From Nocardioides mesophilus (GTDB lineage Bacteria > Actinomycetota > Actinomycetes > Propionibacteriales > Nocardioidaceae), in the NCBI RefSeq assembly GCF_014395785.1, contig NZ_CP060713.1:1888501-1952500 (forward strand): a DNA stretch of 64,000 bases, read 5' to 3'. Below are positions 33,196 through 45,998 of the stretch, one piece after another. The notes under the pieces were generated by a model. It was not told where the DNA came from, made no database searches, and saw only the letters and a program-made list of their open reading frames with translations. Made by a program: the position numbers and the translations under genes. Each line of letters starts with the position of its first letter. The stretch's first letter is position 1.

Positions 33196-34710
33196 GTGGA
33201 CGACTTCTCGCAGACCGCTGGCGATCAGGGCGGCGAGCCGGCGAGCGCGCCGGTCGTCGAACTGGACACGGTCTGGCGGCACCTCGTCGAGGACCTGCCG
33301 CCCAACCAGCGCGCCTGGCTCACCGCCAGCCAGCCGGTGACGCTGCACGAGCAGACCGCGATCATCGCGGTCGCCGACGACTTCACCCGCAACCAGCTCG
33401 AGGGCCGGCTGCGGACCCGCTTGGAGGACGCCCTCGGGCACGCCTTCGGCCGGCAGATCCGGATCGCCGTCACCGTGGACCCGGACCTGGAGAGCTCCGA
33501 CCGGGCGTCGCTGCGCCCCTCGGACAGCGGGGCCATCGACCCGCCGACCACCCGCGACACCCACCGCCCGGGCGGCGGGATGGACCACCAGAACATCGAC
33601 ATGTCGACAAATCCACTTGATCGACCCACGCCGTACACCAGCGAGGCGAACCGGAAACCCGGCAGCGCCCTGGAGACACGCCTCAACCCGAAGTACATCT
33701 TCGAGACCTTCGTCATCGGTTCCTCGAACCGGTTCGCGCACGCCGCGGCGGTCGCGGTGGCCGAGGCACCGGGCAAGGCCTACAACCCGCTGCTGATCTA
33801 CGGCGACTCCGGACTGGGCAAGACCCACCTGCTGCACGCGATCGGCCACTACGTGCGCAGCCTCTTCAACGGGGCCCGGGTCCGCTACGTGAGCTCGGAG
33901 GAGTTCACCAACGAGTTCATCAACGCGATCCGCGACGACAAGGCGGCCACCTTCCAGCGCCGCTACCGCGACGTCGACGTCCTGCTCATCGACGACATCC
34001 AGTTCCTCGAGGGCAAGATCCAGACGCAGGAGGAGTTCTTCCACACGTTCAACACCCTGCACAACGCGAACAAGCAGATCGTGATCACCTCCGACCGCGC
34101 CCCCAAGCGGCTCGAGGCGCTCGAGGACCGGCTCCGCAACCGCTTCGAGTGGGGCCTGATCACCGACGTGCAGCCGCCCGACCTCGAGACCCGGATCGCC
34201 ATCCTTCGCAAGAAGGCCGCCACCGAGCGGATGACCGCTCCGCCGGACGTGCTGGAGTTCATCGCCAGCAAGATCCAGACCAACATCCGCGAGCTCGAGG
34301 GTGCCCTGATCCGTGTGACCGCCTTTGCCAGCCTGAACCGGCAGCCGGTCGACCTGACGCTCGCCGAGATCGTGCTCAAGGACCTGATCCCCGAGGGCGG
34401 CGAGCCGGAGATCACCGCCGCGCTGATCATCGCCCAGACCGCCGCCTACTTCGGCCTCTCCATCGACGACCTCTGCGGCTCCAGCCGGAGCCGGGTCCTC
34501 GTCACGGCCCGGCAGATCGCGATGTACCTCTGCCGCGAGCTCACCGACCTCTCGCTGCCCAAGATCGGCCAGCAGTTCGGCGGCCGCGACCACACCACCG
34601 TCATGCACGCCGACAAGAAGATCCGTCAGCTGCTCGCGGAGCGTCGCAGCGTCTACAACCAGGTCACCGAGCTGACCAACCGGATCAAGCAGCAGGCCCG
34701 CCAGTCCTGA
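33196..34710 (+). CDS. dnaA: Chromosomal replication initiator DnaA
   Basis: A 504-residue initiator. Domain I is at the N terminus ([21 protein letters not shown]), domain II is a short linker, and domain III is the AAA+ ATPase (Walker A GDSGLGKT at residues 203-210, Walker [14 protein letters not shown]). Domain IV is the DNA-binding part with the signature [17 protein letters not shown] 33196 is preferred because domain I starts soon after; ATG 33184 lies in frame but has its purine stretch directly abutting. The gene is followed by the origin-type spacer and dnaN. Confidence 0.95.
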   Translation: MDDFSQTAGDQGGEPASAPVVELDTVWRHLVEDLPPNQRAWLTASQPVTLHEQTAIIAVADDFTRNQLEGRLRTRLEDALGHAFGRQIRIAVTVDPDLESSDRASLRPSDSGAIDPPTTRDTHRPGGGMDHQNIDMSTNPLDRPTPYTSEANRKPGSALETRLNPKYIFETFVIGSSNRFAHAAAVAVAEAPGKAYNPLLIYGDSGLGKTHLLHAIGHYVRSLFNGARVRYVSSEEFTNEFINAIRDDKAATFQRRYRDVDVLLIDDIQFLEGKIQTQEEFFHTFNTLHNANKQIVITSDRAPKRLEALEDRLRNRFEWGLITDVQPPDLETRIAILRKKAATERMTAPPDVLEFIASKIQTNIRELEGALIRVTAFASLNRQPVDLTLAEIVLKDLIPEGGEPEITAALIIAQTAAYFGLSIDDLCGSSRSRVLVTARQIAMYLCRELTDLSLPKIGQQFGGRDHTTVMHADKKIRQLLAERRSVYNQVTELTNRIKQQARQS

Positions 34711-35203
34711 TTCTCGACCCCGGTCCCGGTCCCGGAACCACAAGAAGCTGCCTGGGGAGCGGGCTGTGCGGAATTGTCGTTCTGCCGTGCACGGCCTGTG
34801 GACGACTGGGGGTACGCCGCCACCCGGCCGCCGTCCGACCACAGCCGCCCAAGGTTGTGCACCCTGTGTCCACAGGGCAGCCGGACGGGCAAACCAGGTC
34901 TGACCTGCGCAGACAAGGGTTGTCCACAGTATCCACCGCTCCTGTGAAGACGATGAGTCTCTCCATGTCCCCCTCCCCCATCAACTCCTCGATGCGCCCC
35001 ACCCTGGGGACAACCGCCCGGGACGAGCCGGATCGGGGCACGGCCGCACCGGCGGACGAACCACAACTTCACCCCTCTCGCTGTCGTCTGCTCCCCGGGC
35101 GTGGCAGGATGCTCACCCCCGGGACGGCACGCCCTTCGTGTGATTCCGCCGCAGCTGTCGACAGCCGTCCGGGTCGCAAGTCACCGCAGGAGGCGAACCA
35201 CCC
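34711..35203. other. oriC (dnaA-dnaN intergenic region)
   Basis: A 493-bp gene-free region with several DnaA boxes: TGTGGACGA (34797-34805), GTGTCCACA (34866-34874), TTGTCCACA (34920-34928, perfect), GTATCCACC (34929-34937) and TGGGGACAA (35005-35013). Gene strands switch here, with leftward ribosomal/par genes on one side and rightward dnaA-dnaN on the other. In Actinobacteria the origin is normally this interval. A palindrome TGTCGACA lies near 35157. Confidence 0.85.
34920..34937 (+). promoter_or_regulatory. Tandem DnaA boxes in oriC
   Basis: A perfect TTGTCCACA (34920-34928) directly followed by GTATCCACC (34929-34937), the tightest box pair of the origin. Confidence 0.75.
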
Positions 35204-36355
35204 GTGAAGTTCCGCGTCGAACGCGACGTCCTGGCCGATGCCGTCGCGTGGGCGGCCCGCAGCCTGCCCGTGCGCCCGAGCGCACCGGTGCTCGCCGGGC
35301 TGCTCATCGAGACCACCTCGCTCGACGGCGACGGGCTCTCGCTGTCGAGCTTCGACTACGAGACCTCGGCCCGCGCGACCCTGCCGGCCGACGTGCTCGA
35401 GGAGGGCCGGGCGCTGGTCTCCGGCCGGCTGCTCGCCGACATCTGCCGCTCGCTGCCCAACAAGCCGGTGGAGATGTCGGTCGAGGGCTCCAAGGTCTCG
35501 CTGACCTGCGGCAGCGCCCGGTTCAGCCTGCAGACGATGCCCGTGGAGGAGTACCCCTCCCTCCCGGACATGCCGCAGGCCAGCGGCACCGTGCGCAGCG
35601 ACGTCTTCGCCAACGCCGTCGCCCAGGCGGTGACCGCCGCCGGCCGCGACGACATGCTCCCGGTCCTCACCGGCGTCCGGATCGAGATCGAGGGCTCCGA
35701 CCTGGCGCTGCTCGCCACCGACCGGTTCCGGCTCTCGCTGCGCGAGCTCGGCTGGGACCCGGCCGCCACCGACGCCAGCGCGGCCGCGCTGGTGCCGGCC
35801 AAGGTGCTCGCCGACACCGCCAAGTCGCTGACCGCCGGCGTCGAGGTCACGATCGCCCTCTCCGGCAGCGGCCAGGGCGAGGGGATCATCGGCTTCGAGG
35901 GCTCGGCCGGGGGCGGCGTCCGCCGTACGACGACCCGGCTCCTCGACGGGGAGTTTCCCAAGGTCCGCACCCTGTTCCCGAGCGAGCAGCTCACCGTCGC
36001 CCGGGTCGACCGGGCCACCCTGGTCGAGGCCGTCAAGCGGGTGTCGCTGGTCGCCGAGCGCAACACCGCGGTCCAGCTCGCGTTCGCCGACGGGGTGCTC
36101 ACGCTCGACGCCGGCAGCGGCGACGAGGCGCTGGCCACCGAGCAGATCGACGCCTCGATCACCGGCGACGACCTGACCACCGGCTTCAACCCGCAGTTCC
36201 TGCTCGACGGCCTCACCGCCATCGAGGCGCCGGTGGTGGAGCTGGCCTTCACGCAGGCCTCCAAGCCGGCCGTAATGGCGGGCGTGGACAGCCTCGACGG
36301 CGAGGCGGACCTCTCCTTCCGCTACCTGCTGATGCCCCGGCGTCTGCTGTCCTGA
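35204..36355 (+). CDS. dnaN: DNA polymerase III sliding clamp (beta subunit)
   Basis: A 383-residue clamp built from three repeated domains; clear family stretches are KFRVERDVLADAVAWAARSLP at the start, the central GVRIEIEGSDLALLATDRFRLSL, and FRYLLMPRRL at the C-terminal end. It encircles DNA and tethers polymerase III. It starts at GTG 35204 with AGGAGG nine bases upstream. It is followed by gnd after 48 bp. Confidence 0.96.
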   Translation: MKFRVERDVLADAVAWAARSLPVRPSAPVLAGLLIETTSLDGDGLSLSSFDYETSARATLPADVLEEGRALVSGRLLADICRSLPNKPVEMSVEGSKVSLTCGSARFSLQTMPVEEYPSLPDMPQASGTVRSDVFANAVAQAVTAAGRDDMLPVLTGVRIEIEGSDLALLATDRFRLSLRELGWDPAATDASAAALVPAKVLADTAKSLTAGVEVTIALSGSGQGEGIIGFEGSAGGGVRRTTTRLLDGEFPKVRTLFPSEQLTVARVDRATLVEAVKRVSLVAERNTAVQLAFADGVLTLDAGSGDEALATEQIDASITGDDLTTGFNPQFLLDGLTAIEAPVVELAFTQASKPAVMAGVDSLDGEADLSFRYLLMPRRLLS

Positions 36356-36363
36356 GCCGGGCG

Positions 36364-36369
36364 TAGGCT
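36364..36369 (+). promoter_or_regulatory. Putative gnd promoter -10 (TAGGCT)
   Basis: TAGGCT sits in the 48-bp dnaN-gnd gap, 34 bases before the gnd start, and is followed by the GGAGGAGAGG ribosome binding site. Confidence 0.4.
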
Positions 36370-36403
36370 CGCGACGACCAGCAGTGCGCATGGGAGGAGA
36401 GGC

Positions 36404-37321
36404 ATGGAGCTCGGACTGATCGGCTTGGGCAAGATGGGCGGCAACATGCGCGAGCGGATCCGCCGCGCAGGCCACACCGTCGTCGGCTTCGACCGCAACC
36501 CCGACGTCAGCGACGTCGACAGCATGGAGGCCCTCGTCGAGGCGCTGCCCTCGCCGAGGGTGGTCTGGGTGATGGTGCCCTCGGGCGAACCCACCCAGAA
36601 GACCGTCGAGGCGCTCGGCGACCTGCTCGACGAGGGCGACATCGTCATCGACGGCGGCAACTCCCGCTGGACCGACGACATCGCCCACGCCGACCTGCTC
36701 GCCGAGAAGGGCATCGGCTTCGTCGACTGCGGCGTCTCCGGCGGCATCTGGGGCCTGGAGAACGGCTACGCGCTGATGGCCGGCGGCGACCCGGCCCACA
36801 TCAAGACCGTCCAGCCGATCTTCGACGCCCTCAAGCCGCCCGGCGAGTTCGGTTGGGTGCACGCCGGCAAGGTCGGCGCGGGGCACTTCTCCAAGATGGT
36901 CCACAACGGCATCGAGTACGCCCTCATGCAGTCCTACGCCGAGGGCTGGGAGCTGCTGCAGAAGGCCGACATGGTGGACAACGTCACCGAGGTCTACCGC
37001 TCCTGGCGCGAGGGCACGGTCATCCGCTCCTGGCTGCTGGACCTGCTGGTAGCCGCCCTCGACGAGGACGAGGCGCTGGCCGGCATCCGTGGCTACGCCG
37101 AGGACTCCGGCGAGGGCCGCTGGACGGTCGAGGCCGGCATCGAGCACGCCGTGGCCACCCCGGCCATCACCGCCGCGCTCTACGCCCGGTTCGTCTCCCG
37201 CCAGGACGACAGCCCGGCGATGAAGGCGGTCGCGGCGATGCGCAACCAGTTCGGCGGCCACGCGGTGCACACCGACGCCCCGCCCAAGACCAGCGACACC
37301 CCCAGCACGCCCGGAGGCTGA
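36404..37321 (+). CDS. gnd: 6-phosphogluconate dehydrogenase, decarboxylating (short form)
   Basis: A 305-residue enzyme of the short GndA/YqeC type that converts 6-phosphogluconate to ribulose-5-phosphate with NAD(P)+. The NADP site [21 protein letters not shown] opens the protein. The [10 protein letters not shown] and [20 protein letters not shown] motifs, and the [21 protein letters not shown] segment with catalytic Lys and His, follow. An excellent ribosome binding site (GGAGGAGAGG) precedes ATG 36404. gnd between dnaN and recF is a common actinobacterial arrangement. Confidence 0.95.
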   Translation: MELGLIGLGKMGGNMRERIRRAGHTVVGFDRNPDVSDVDSMEALVEALPSPRVVWVMVPSGEPTQKTVEALGDLLDEGDIVIDGGNSRWTDDIAHADLLAEKGIGFVDCGVSGGIWGLENGYALMAGGDPAHIKTVQPIFDALKPPGEFGWVHAGKVGAGHFSKMVHNGIEYALMQSYAEGWELLQKADMVDNVTEVYRSWREGTVIRSWLLDLLVAALDEDEALAGIRGYAEDSGEGRWTVEAGIEHAVATPAITAALYARFVSRQDDSPAMKAVAAMRNQFGGHAVHTDAPPKTSDTPSTPGG

Positions 37322-37328
37322 ACCGCCG

Positions 37329-38489
37329 GTGCACGTCGTCCACCTGTCCCTGCACGACTTCCGGTCCTACGCCACCGCCGAGGTCGCGCTCGGGCCGGGC
37401 GTGACCGCCTTCGTCGGGCGCAACGGGCACGGCAAGACCAACCTGGTCGAGGCGGTCGACTACGTCGCGCGGCTCTCCTCGCACCGGGTGGCCGGCGACG
37501 CCGCGCTGGTCCGGTTCGGGGCCGAGCGGGCGGTGGTCCGGCTGGCCGTGGTGCGCGACGAGCGGCAGGCCGTGCTCGAGGTGGAGATCAACCCCGGCAA
37601 GTCCAACCGCGCCCGGATCAACCGGTCGCCCCTGCCCCGGGCCCGCGAGATCCTCGGCATGGTCCGCACCGTGCTCTTCTCCCCCGAGGACCTGACCCTG
37701 GTCAAGGGCGACCCGGGCGACCGGCGCCGGTTCCTCGACGACCTGCTGGTGCAGCGTGCCCCGCGGTACGCCGGCGTCCGCTCGGACTACGACCGGGTCC
37801 TCAAGCAGCGCAACACGCTCCTCAAGACGGCCGGCCTGGCTCGCCGCGGCGGCCCCGGGAGCAGCCGCGGCGAGTCGGCCCTGGCCACCCTCGGGGTCTG
37901 GGACTCCCACCTGGCCCGCACCGGCTCGGAGCTGCTCGCGGCCCGGATCGCGCTGGTGGAGGCGCTCAAGCCGCTGGTCGGGACCGCCTACGAGGCGGTC
38001 GCCCGCGGCGCCACCCGTGACGATGCGACGCTGGAGTACCGCCCCTCCTTGGAGCTGCCGGAGCACGAGCCGCAGGCCCCGGACCGGGCGGTGCTCGCGG
38101 CGGCGCTGCTCGCCGAGGTGGAGCGCCGCCGCGACGACGAGCTCGACCGCGGGATCAGCCTGGTGGGCCCGCACCGCGACGAGCTGGCGCTGAGGCTCGG
38201 CCCGTTGCCGGTCAAGGGCTACGCCAGCCACGGCGAGTCCTGGTCCTTCGCGCTGGCGCTCCGACTCGCTTCCTACGACCTCCTCCGCGCGTCCGGCGAC
38301 GACCCGATCCTGATCCTCGACGACGTCTTCGCCGAGCTCGACACCGAGCGGCGCGAGCGGCTCGCGGAGCTGGTGGCCGGCGCCGAGCAGGTGCTGGTCA
38401 CCGCGGCCGTGCCCGAGGACCTGCCGCGGGCCCTCGACGGGGTGCGGGTCGACGTGGTCGAGGGGCAGGTGGGCGCCCGTGTCGAGTGA
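37329..38489 (+). CDS. recF: DNA replication and repair protein RecF
   Basis: A 386-residue SMC-like ATPase that loads RecA at gaps. The Walker A motif GRNGHGKT is at about residues 30-37, the RecF signature [11 protein letters not shown]-type stretch reads [14 protein letters not shown], and the Walker B/D-loop is [15 protein letters not shown]. It starts at GTG 37329, seven bases after gnd. Its last codons overlap the dciA start by 11 bases. Confidence 0.95.
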   Translation: MHVVHLSLHDFRSYATAEVALGPGVTAFVGRNGHGKTNLVEAVDYVARLSSHRVAGDAALVRFGAERAVVRLAVVRDERQAVLEVEINPGKSNRARINRSPLPRAREILGMVRTVLFSPEDLTLVKGDPGDRRRFLDDLLVQRAPRYAGVRSDYDRVLKQRNTLLKTAGLARRGGPGSSRGESALATLGVWDSHLARTGSELLAARIALVEALKPLVGTAYEAVARGATRDDATLEYRPSLELPEHEPQAPDRAVLAAALLAEVERRRDDELDRGISLVGPHRDELALRLGPLPVKGYASHGESWSFALALRLASYDLLRASGDDPILILDDVFAELDTERRERLAELVAGAEQVLVTAAVPEDLPRALDGVRVDVVEGQVGARVE

Positions 38490-39057
38490 GCAGGAGCCCC
38501 AACCCCCGGAGCCGCCGCTCCTGCCGGCGCCGATGCCGCCGGCCGGCGAGGAGCACGACGACGCCGGGCTCGACCTCGCCCGGAGCATCGCCCGCGGGAT
38601 GGCCGGCACCCGGCGTACGACCAAGAAGAAGTACCCCGCCCGCCCGGGCAGCCGCCCGGCGCGCTCGGACCCGAAGGCCTCCGGCGCGCACCCCGACGAC
38701 CGCGACCCGCAGCTGCTCGACAGCACGATCGGGCGGCTGATCGCCGACCAGGGCTGGGCGACCGACGTCCGGGTGCACGGCGTCTTCACCCGCTGGGAGC
38801 ACCTGGTCGGCGCCGAGGTGGCCCAGCACTGCACGCCCGAGGGGTTCGACGACGGCAAGCTCGTCGTCCGCACCGACTCCACCGCCTGGGCCACCGAGAT
38901 GAAGCTGCTGGCGCCCACGGTGCTGCGCCGGCTGAACCAGGAGCTCGGCGACGGCACGGTCCGGATCATCGACGTCACCGGGCCCCGGTTGCCGCACTGG
39001 AAGAAGGGCCGGCTCTCGGTGCGGGACGGGCGCGGCCCTCGCGACACCTACGGCTGA
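38479..39057 (+). CDS. DciA family protein (DUF721)
   Basis: A 192-residue protein of the DUF721/DciA family, the ancestral loader or operator of the replicative helicase DnaB in bacteria without DnaC/DnaI. The DUF721 core spans about residues 85-180 ([29 protein letters not shown], then [17 protein letters not shown]). The first 75 residues are a Pro-rich linker with a basic patch ([14 protein letters not shown]). It starts at GTG 38479 inside recF. The recF-dciA-gyrB order is typical for Actinobacteria. Confidence 0.9.
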   Translation: MSSEQEPQPPEPPLLPAPMPPAGEEHDDAGLDLARSIARGMAGTRRTTKKKYPARPGSRPARSDPKASGAHPDDRDPQLLDSTIGRLIADQGWATDVRVHGVFTRWEHLVGAEVAQHCTPEGFDDGKLVVRTDSTAWATEMKLLAPTVLRRLNQELGDGTVRIIDVTGPRLPHWKKGRLSVRDGRGPRDTYG

Positions 39058-39363
39058 CCTGCCGGCGATCCCGCCGACGACCCGGGTGTCCGCACAGGCC
39101 GCTGTGCAGCGATCTGGACGGCGTCCCCCGGTATGGGGACTAGAAACCGCCCCTGCCAAGCCCTCCAATGGCCGTTGGCGGGCCGGGAATCGATGTTTCT
39201 CGCGCTCCGACCCCCCGAATCCGACGGTGGACAACCCGGATACAAGCCTCCCACGGGGTATGATGGACGGTGAGGTCGCTCCCCTCCGGGGGTCGACCTT
39301 CGCCATGCGAGCCCGGTCCCGGCGCGCGCGTGGAGCTCCGACCCCGAACGCGAAGGATGGCTT
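39058..39363. other. gyrB upstream region
   Basis: A 306-bp gap before gyrB. It contains the putative gyrB -10 at 39259-39264 and one partial DnaA-box-like TGGACAA (39228-39234). I see no gene or hairpin of note in it. Confidence 0.6.
39259..39264 (+). promoter_or_regulatory. Putative gyrB promoter -10 (TATGAT)
   Basis: GGGGTATGATGG is a near-consensus -10 element; the leader to gyrB would be about 95 nt. A -35 at the right distance is not obvious. Confidence 0.5.
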
Positions 39364-41562
39364 GTGGCCGACCAGCCCAGCTCTGAGACCGACACCCCCT
39401 CCGCCGACCCCGTCACGGCGGCCGACCCGGACGGCCGGACGCCAGCGGTGGCCGACGGCGCCGCCGCCCCCGACGGCCAGGCCCACTCGGTCGCCGACAC
39501 GGCTGCGGCCCTGGCTCCCGCCGGCTCCTCCCACGCGGTCGAGGAGGGCAAGTACGACGCCTCCGCCATCCAGGTGCTCGAGGGGCTCGAGGCGGTCCGC
39601 AAGCGCCCGGGCATGTACATCGGCTCCACCGGGGAGCGCGGCCTGCACCACCTGATCTGGGAGGTCGTCGACAACTCCGTCGACGAGGCGCTCGCCGGCT
39701 ACTGCGACCGGATCACCCTGACCCTGCTCGCCAACGGCGGGGTCCAGGTCGAGGACAACGGCCGCGGCATCCCCACCGACATCCACCCCACCGAGGGGAT
39801 CCCCGCGGTGACGATGGCGCTGACGATGCTGCACGCCGGCGGCAAGTTCGGCGGCGGCGGCTACAAGGTGTCCGGCGGTCTGCACGGCGTCGGCGTGTCC
39901 GTGGTCAACGCGCTGAGCGCCCGGGTCCAGGTCGACGTGCGCAACCGCGGCTACCACTGGCGGCAGACGTTCAGCATCGGCGAGCCGGACGGCCCGCTGC
40001 AGCAGCTCGAGGCCACCGAGGAGACCGGGACGACGATCACGTTCTGGCCCAACCCGGACATCTTCGAGACGACGACGTACTCCCTGGAGACGATCACCCA
40101 CCGGATCCGCGAGATGGCCTTCCTCAACAAGGGCCTCGAGATCGTGGTGCGCGACGAGCGGCCCGAGGCCGGCGAGATCGCCGAGGCGGTCGAGGACGAG
40201 ACCGTCTCCGACGAGGTCGACCAGGGCCCCGACGACATCCGCGGCGTCGAGGGCGGGGTGCTCGAGCAGCGGTTCCGCTACGACCGCGGCCTGATCGACT
40301 ACGTCGAGCACCTCAACCGGCGCAAGGACAAGGCCAACCCCAGCGTCATCTCCTTCGAGGCCGAGCAGAACGAGGCCGGCATGAGCCTCGAGGTCGCGAT
40401 GCAGTGGAACACCACCTACACCGAGTCGGTGCACACCTTCGCGAACACCATCAACACCCACGAGGGGGGCACCCACGAGGAGGGCTTCCGCTCGGCGCTG
40501 ACCTCGCTGGTGAACAACTGGGGCGAGGAGTGGGGCCTGGTCAAGAAGAAGGAGGACCGGGTCTCCGGCGACGACATCCGCGAGGGCCTCACCGCGATCA
40601 TCTCGATCAAGCTGGGCGAGCCGCAGTTCGAGGGCCAGACCAAGACCAAGCTCGGCAACACCGAGGCCAAGGGCTTCGTGCAGCGCGTCGTCAACGAGGC
40701 GCTCGGCGAGTGGCTGGAGAAGAACCCGGCCGAGGGCAAGGACATCATCCGCAAGGCGCAGGCCGCCGCGTCCGCGCGGATGGCGGCCCGCAAGGCCCGC
40801 GACCTGGCCCGCTCCCGCAAGGGCCTGCTCGGCGGCGGCGGACTGCCCGGCAAGCTCTCGGACTGCCAGTCGACGAACCCGGCCGAGTGCGAGGTGTTCA
40901 TCGTCGAGGGCGACTCCGCCGGCGGCTCCGCCCGGCAGGGACGGGACCCGCGGATCCAGGCGATCCTGCCGATCCGCGGCAAGATCCTCAACGTCGAGAA
41001 GGCCCGCATCGACAAGGTCCTCGGCAACACCGAGGTGCAGGCGATCATCTCCGCCCTCGGCACCGGGATCCACGAGGAGTTCGACCTCGCCAAGCTGCGC
41101 TACCACAAGGTGGTGCTGATGGCCGACGCCGACGTCGACGGCCACCACATCAACACGCTGCTGCTGACGCTGCTGTTCCGGTTCATGAAGCCGCTGATCG
41201 AGCACGGGTTCGTCTACATGGCGCAGCCGCCGCTCTACCGGCTGCGCTGGAACAAGCCCCACGAGCACGAGTTCGTCTACTCCGACGCCGAGCGCGACGC
41301 GCTCATGCGCGACGGGATCGAGCAGGGCAAGAAGCTGCCCAAGGAGAACCCGGTCCAGCGCTACAAGGGTCTCGGTGAGATGAACGCCGAGGAGCTGTGG
41401 GAGACCACGATGAACCCGCAGCAGCGGCTGATGCTGCAGGTCACCCTCGACGACGCCGCGCAGGCCGACGAGATCTTCTCGATCCTCATGGGCGAGGACG
41501 TCGAGCAGCGGCGCTCCTTCATCCAGCGCAACGCCAAGGACGTCCGGTTCCTTGACATCTGA
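39364..41562 (+). CDS. gyrB: DNA gyrase subunit B
   Basis: A 732-residue ATPase subunit of gyrase. About 58 disordered residues precede the GHKL ATPase ([17 protein letters not shown], the Asn/Asp motif [23 protein letters not shown] and [19 protein letters not shown]). The TOPRIM part carries [20 protein letters not shown] and [12 protein letters not shown] with the metal-binding acids, and the [19 protein letters not shown] tail is intact. It starts at GTG 39364 after AAGGATGG. gyrA follows after 147 bp. Confidence 0.97.
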   Translation: MADQPSSETDTPSADPVTAADPDGRTPAVADGAAAPDGQAHSVADTAAALAPAGSSHAVEEGKYDASAIQVLEGLEAVRKRPGMYIGSTGERGLHHLIWEVVDNSVDEALAGYCDRITLTLLANGGVQVEDNGRGIPTDIHPTEGIPAVTMALTMLHAGGKFGGGGYKVSGGLHGVGVSVVNALSARVQVDVRNRGYHWRQTFSIGEPDGPLQQLEATEETGTTITFWPNPDIFETTTYSLETITHRIREMAFLNKGLEIVVRDERPEAGEIAEAVEDETVSDEVDQGPDDIRGVEGGVLEQRFRYDRGLIDYVEHLNRRKDKANPSVISFEAEQNEAGMSLEVAMQWNTTYTESVHTFANTINTHEGGTHEEGFRSALTSLVNNWGEEWGLVKKKEDRVSGDDIREGLTAIISIKLGEPQFEGQTKTKLGNTEAKGFVQRVVNEALGEWLEKNPAEGKDIIRKAQAAASARMAARKARDLARSRKGLLGGGGLPGKLSDCQSTNPAECEVFIVEGDSAGGSARQGRDPRIQAILPIRGKILNVEKARIDKVLGNTEVQAIISALGTGIHEEFDLAKLRYHKVVLMADADVDGHHINTLLLTLLFRFMKPLIEHGFVYMAQPPLYRLRWNKPHEHEFVYSDAERDALMRDGIEQGKKLPKENPVQRYKGLGEMNAEELWETTMNPQQRLMLQVTLDDAAQADEIFSILMGEDVEQRRSFIQRNAKDVRFLDI

Positions 41563-41709
41563 TCTCCGCTTCAGCGCGGCGGACGTACGCCGTCCCCGGT
41601 CGCTCGGGCGGCGCGTCGGCTCCGCCGCCGCGGCCGAGCCCGTTGACGCTCCCCGTGCACGACGTACGCCTGCCGCCCCCGGCAACTGACCACTGACAAG
41701 GACTGACAC

Positions 41710-44495
<2,786 letters not shown>

Positions 44496-44496
<1 letters not shown>

Positions 44497-45176
44497 TGGC
44501 AGACCGACGTGCCGACGACACGCCGCTGGCGCCGCGACGATCGCTGGGCCGTCCCGCCGAGGACGGCGCGCCCGAGGCCCGAGTGCCGTTCTCCCAGCGG
44601 ATGTCGGCCGCGGTCGCCGCGGCCGGGAGCGCCGTGCAGCAGGCGGCCTCCCCGGGAGGCGAGGGCCGTACGTCGGGTGAGTCCGGCCGGTCCGGTGGCG
44701 CCGCGACCCAGACGACCCAGGCCGTCCCGGGCGGTCCGCGCCGCTCCGAGCCGTCCGGCGGCGCGGAGACGACGGGGTCCCGAAGCGGGGTCCGGCCCCG
44801 CGGCACCCGGCGGGCGCGGCTGCGGCTGGTGCACCTCGACCCGTGGTCGGTGATGAAGACCTCGTTCCTGCTCTCCATCGCCTTCGGCATCGTCACGGTG
44901 GTCTCGGTCGCGGTGGTCTGGGGGGTGCTCGGCGCGGCAGGCGTGTGGGACTCGATCAACTCCACCGTCACCGACGTGATCGGCAGCAACTCCTCGACCA
45001 CGTTCGACGTCCAGGACTACCTCGGCACCAGCCGGGTGCTCGGCTTCACGATGATCGTGGCCGTGGTGGACGTCATCCTGATCACCGCGATCGCGACGCT
45101 CGGGGCGTTCCTCTACAACCTCGCCGCGGCACTGCTCGGCGGCCTCGAGGTGACGCTCGCCGAGGACGACCACTGA
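44496..45176 (+). CDS. DUF3566 membrane protein
   Basis: A 226-residue protein with a disordered 105-residue N terminus and a C-terminal DUF3566 domain: RARLRLVHLDPWSVMKTSFLLSI leads into the first membrane helix, and a second helix lies near residues 185-210. This gene follows gyrA in nearly all Actinobacteria (Rv0007 in M. tuberculosis). Its role is unknown, though the pair of helices and the conserved position suggest an envelope or division function. ATG 44496 overlaps the gyrA stop by one base. Confidence 0.92.
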
Positions 45177-45187
45177 GTCGTCGGGCC

Positions 45188-45214
45188 GGCACCGCCCTCG
45201 GTTTGGGCGGCGCC
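45188..45214 (+). terminator. Putative terminator of the gyr operon
   Basis: GGCACCGCCC (45188-45197) pairs with GGGCGGCGCC (45205-45214), nine of ten bases, 11 bases after the DUF3566 stop. Confidence 0.5.
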
Positions 45215-45226
45215 GAGCCCATGCGG

Positions 45227-45232
45227 TAATCT
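45227..45232 (+). promoter_or_regulatory. Putative tRNA-Ile promoter -10 (TAATCT)
   Basis: TAATCT lies 45 bases before the tRNA; TTGGGC (45203-45208) is a possible -35 at 18 bp. Confidence 0.45.
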
Positions 45233-45277
45233 CTGCCGTCGGCGTCGCACCCCCCGCGGGTGCTGGTCGTCGGCTGC

Positions 45278-45351
45278 GGGCCTATAGCTCAGACGGTTAG
45301 AGCGCTTCCCTGATAAGGAAGAGGTCAGAGGTTCAAGTCCTCTTAGGCCCA
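45278..45351 (+). tRNA. tRNA-Ile (GAT)
   Basis: A full cloverleaf: acceptor GGGCCTA with TAGGCCC, D stem GCTC/GAGC, anticodon stem CTTCC/GGAAG around loop CTGATAA (anticodon GAT), T stem AGAGG/CCTCT around TTCAAGT. The discriminator is A and no CCA is encoded, so the Cca enzyme must add it. Confidence 0.97.
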
Positions 45352-45360
45352 CAGACACTC

Positions 45361-45405
45361 AGACACCCCCGATGGCCGGCAGCAACCCGGCCAGCGGGGG
45401 TGTCT
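45361..45405. terminator. Bidirectional terminator after tRNA-Ile
   Basis: AGACACCCCC (45361-45370) pairs perfectly with GGGGGTGTCT (45396-45405), with a second inner stem TGGCCGG/CCGGCCA. It can serve both the rightward tRNA and the leftward gene whose stop is at 45404. Confidence 0.8.
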
Positions 45406-45928
45406 ACTTTCCGGCCGGATCGCTCGGCAGGTAGCACCGCAGCCGGCGCAGCACCGGGCCGCCGTCGCGGGGGTCGCGAGTCAGCTCGAGCAGGCCGTCG
45501 GCGAAGACTCCGCGCGTCGCCTCCGCGGTCAGCGCCTCCCAGGCATGCCGGGGCAGCGTCGTCGACCCGAGCAGGTCCGCACCGATCCGGACGTCGGCGC
45601 TCGGCTCCGGGGACCGGACCTCCAGCCAGACGTTCAGCTTGCGCTCGTCGCTGTCGCTGTCCCTGTCGGTGGGCGGCACCTCCCGGAGCCCGCGACGCAG
45701 CAGCTGCCGGGACCCCCGGCCCGGGAGCAGGTCGAGCACCACCAGGTCGAGCGGTTCGTGGAAGTGCTTGAGGACCACGTCGTTGCTGCGATGGACCTTG
45801 CTTAGGGCGCGATGACCGGGGGGCATCCGCATCCACCTGATCTGCGGGTCCGTCAGCTCCCGGAGGCGCTGGAGCAGCTCGCGCCACGAGCCCGCGGCTT
45901 CCCGCCCGCTGTCACCCTTGCCGTCCAT
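45404..45928 (-). CDS. Hypothetical protein
   Basis: A 174-residue protein that I do not recognise. It has no membrane helix or signal peptide. The start at ATG 45928 gives MDGKGDSGREAAGSWREL; no strong ribosome binding site is seen. The middle contains a DLVVLDLLPGRGSRQLLRRGL stretch and a polar D-S-D-S-D segment, the end is strand-rich (PVLRRLRCYLPSD). Codon use fits the chromosome. It lies alone between tRNA-Ile and a GGDEF gene, all outside the conserved core order, so it is accessory. Confidence 0.65.
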   Translation of the reverse strand: MDGKGDSGREAAGSWRELLQRLRELTDPQIRWMRMPPGHRALSKVHRSNDVVLKHFHEPLDLVVLDLLPGRGSRQLLRRGLREVPPTDRDSDSDERKLNVWLEVRSPEPSADVRIGADLLGSTTLPRHAWEALTAEATRGVFADGLLELTRDPRDGGPVLRRLRCYLPSDPAGK

Positions 45929-45998
45929 CGCTACCAGTGTCGCCGCCCCGCGTCGGCGCACCGGTCAGCGGCAGCCGCGACGCGCCGACCCGACCCGC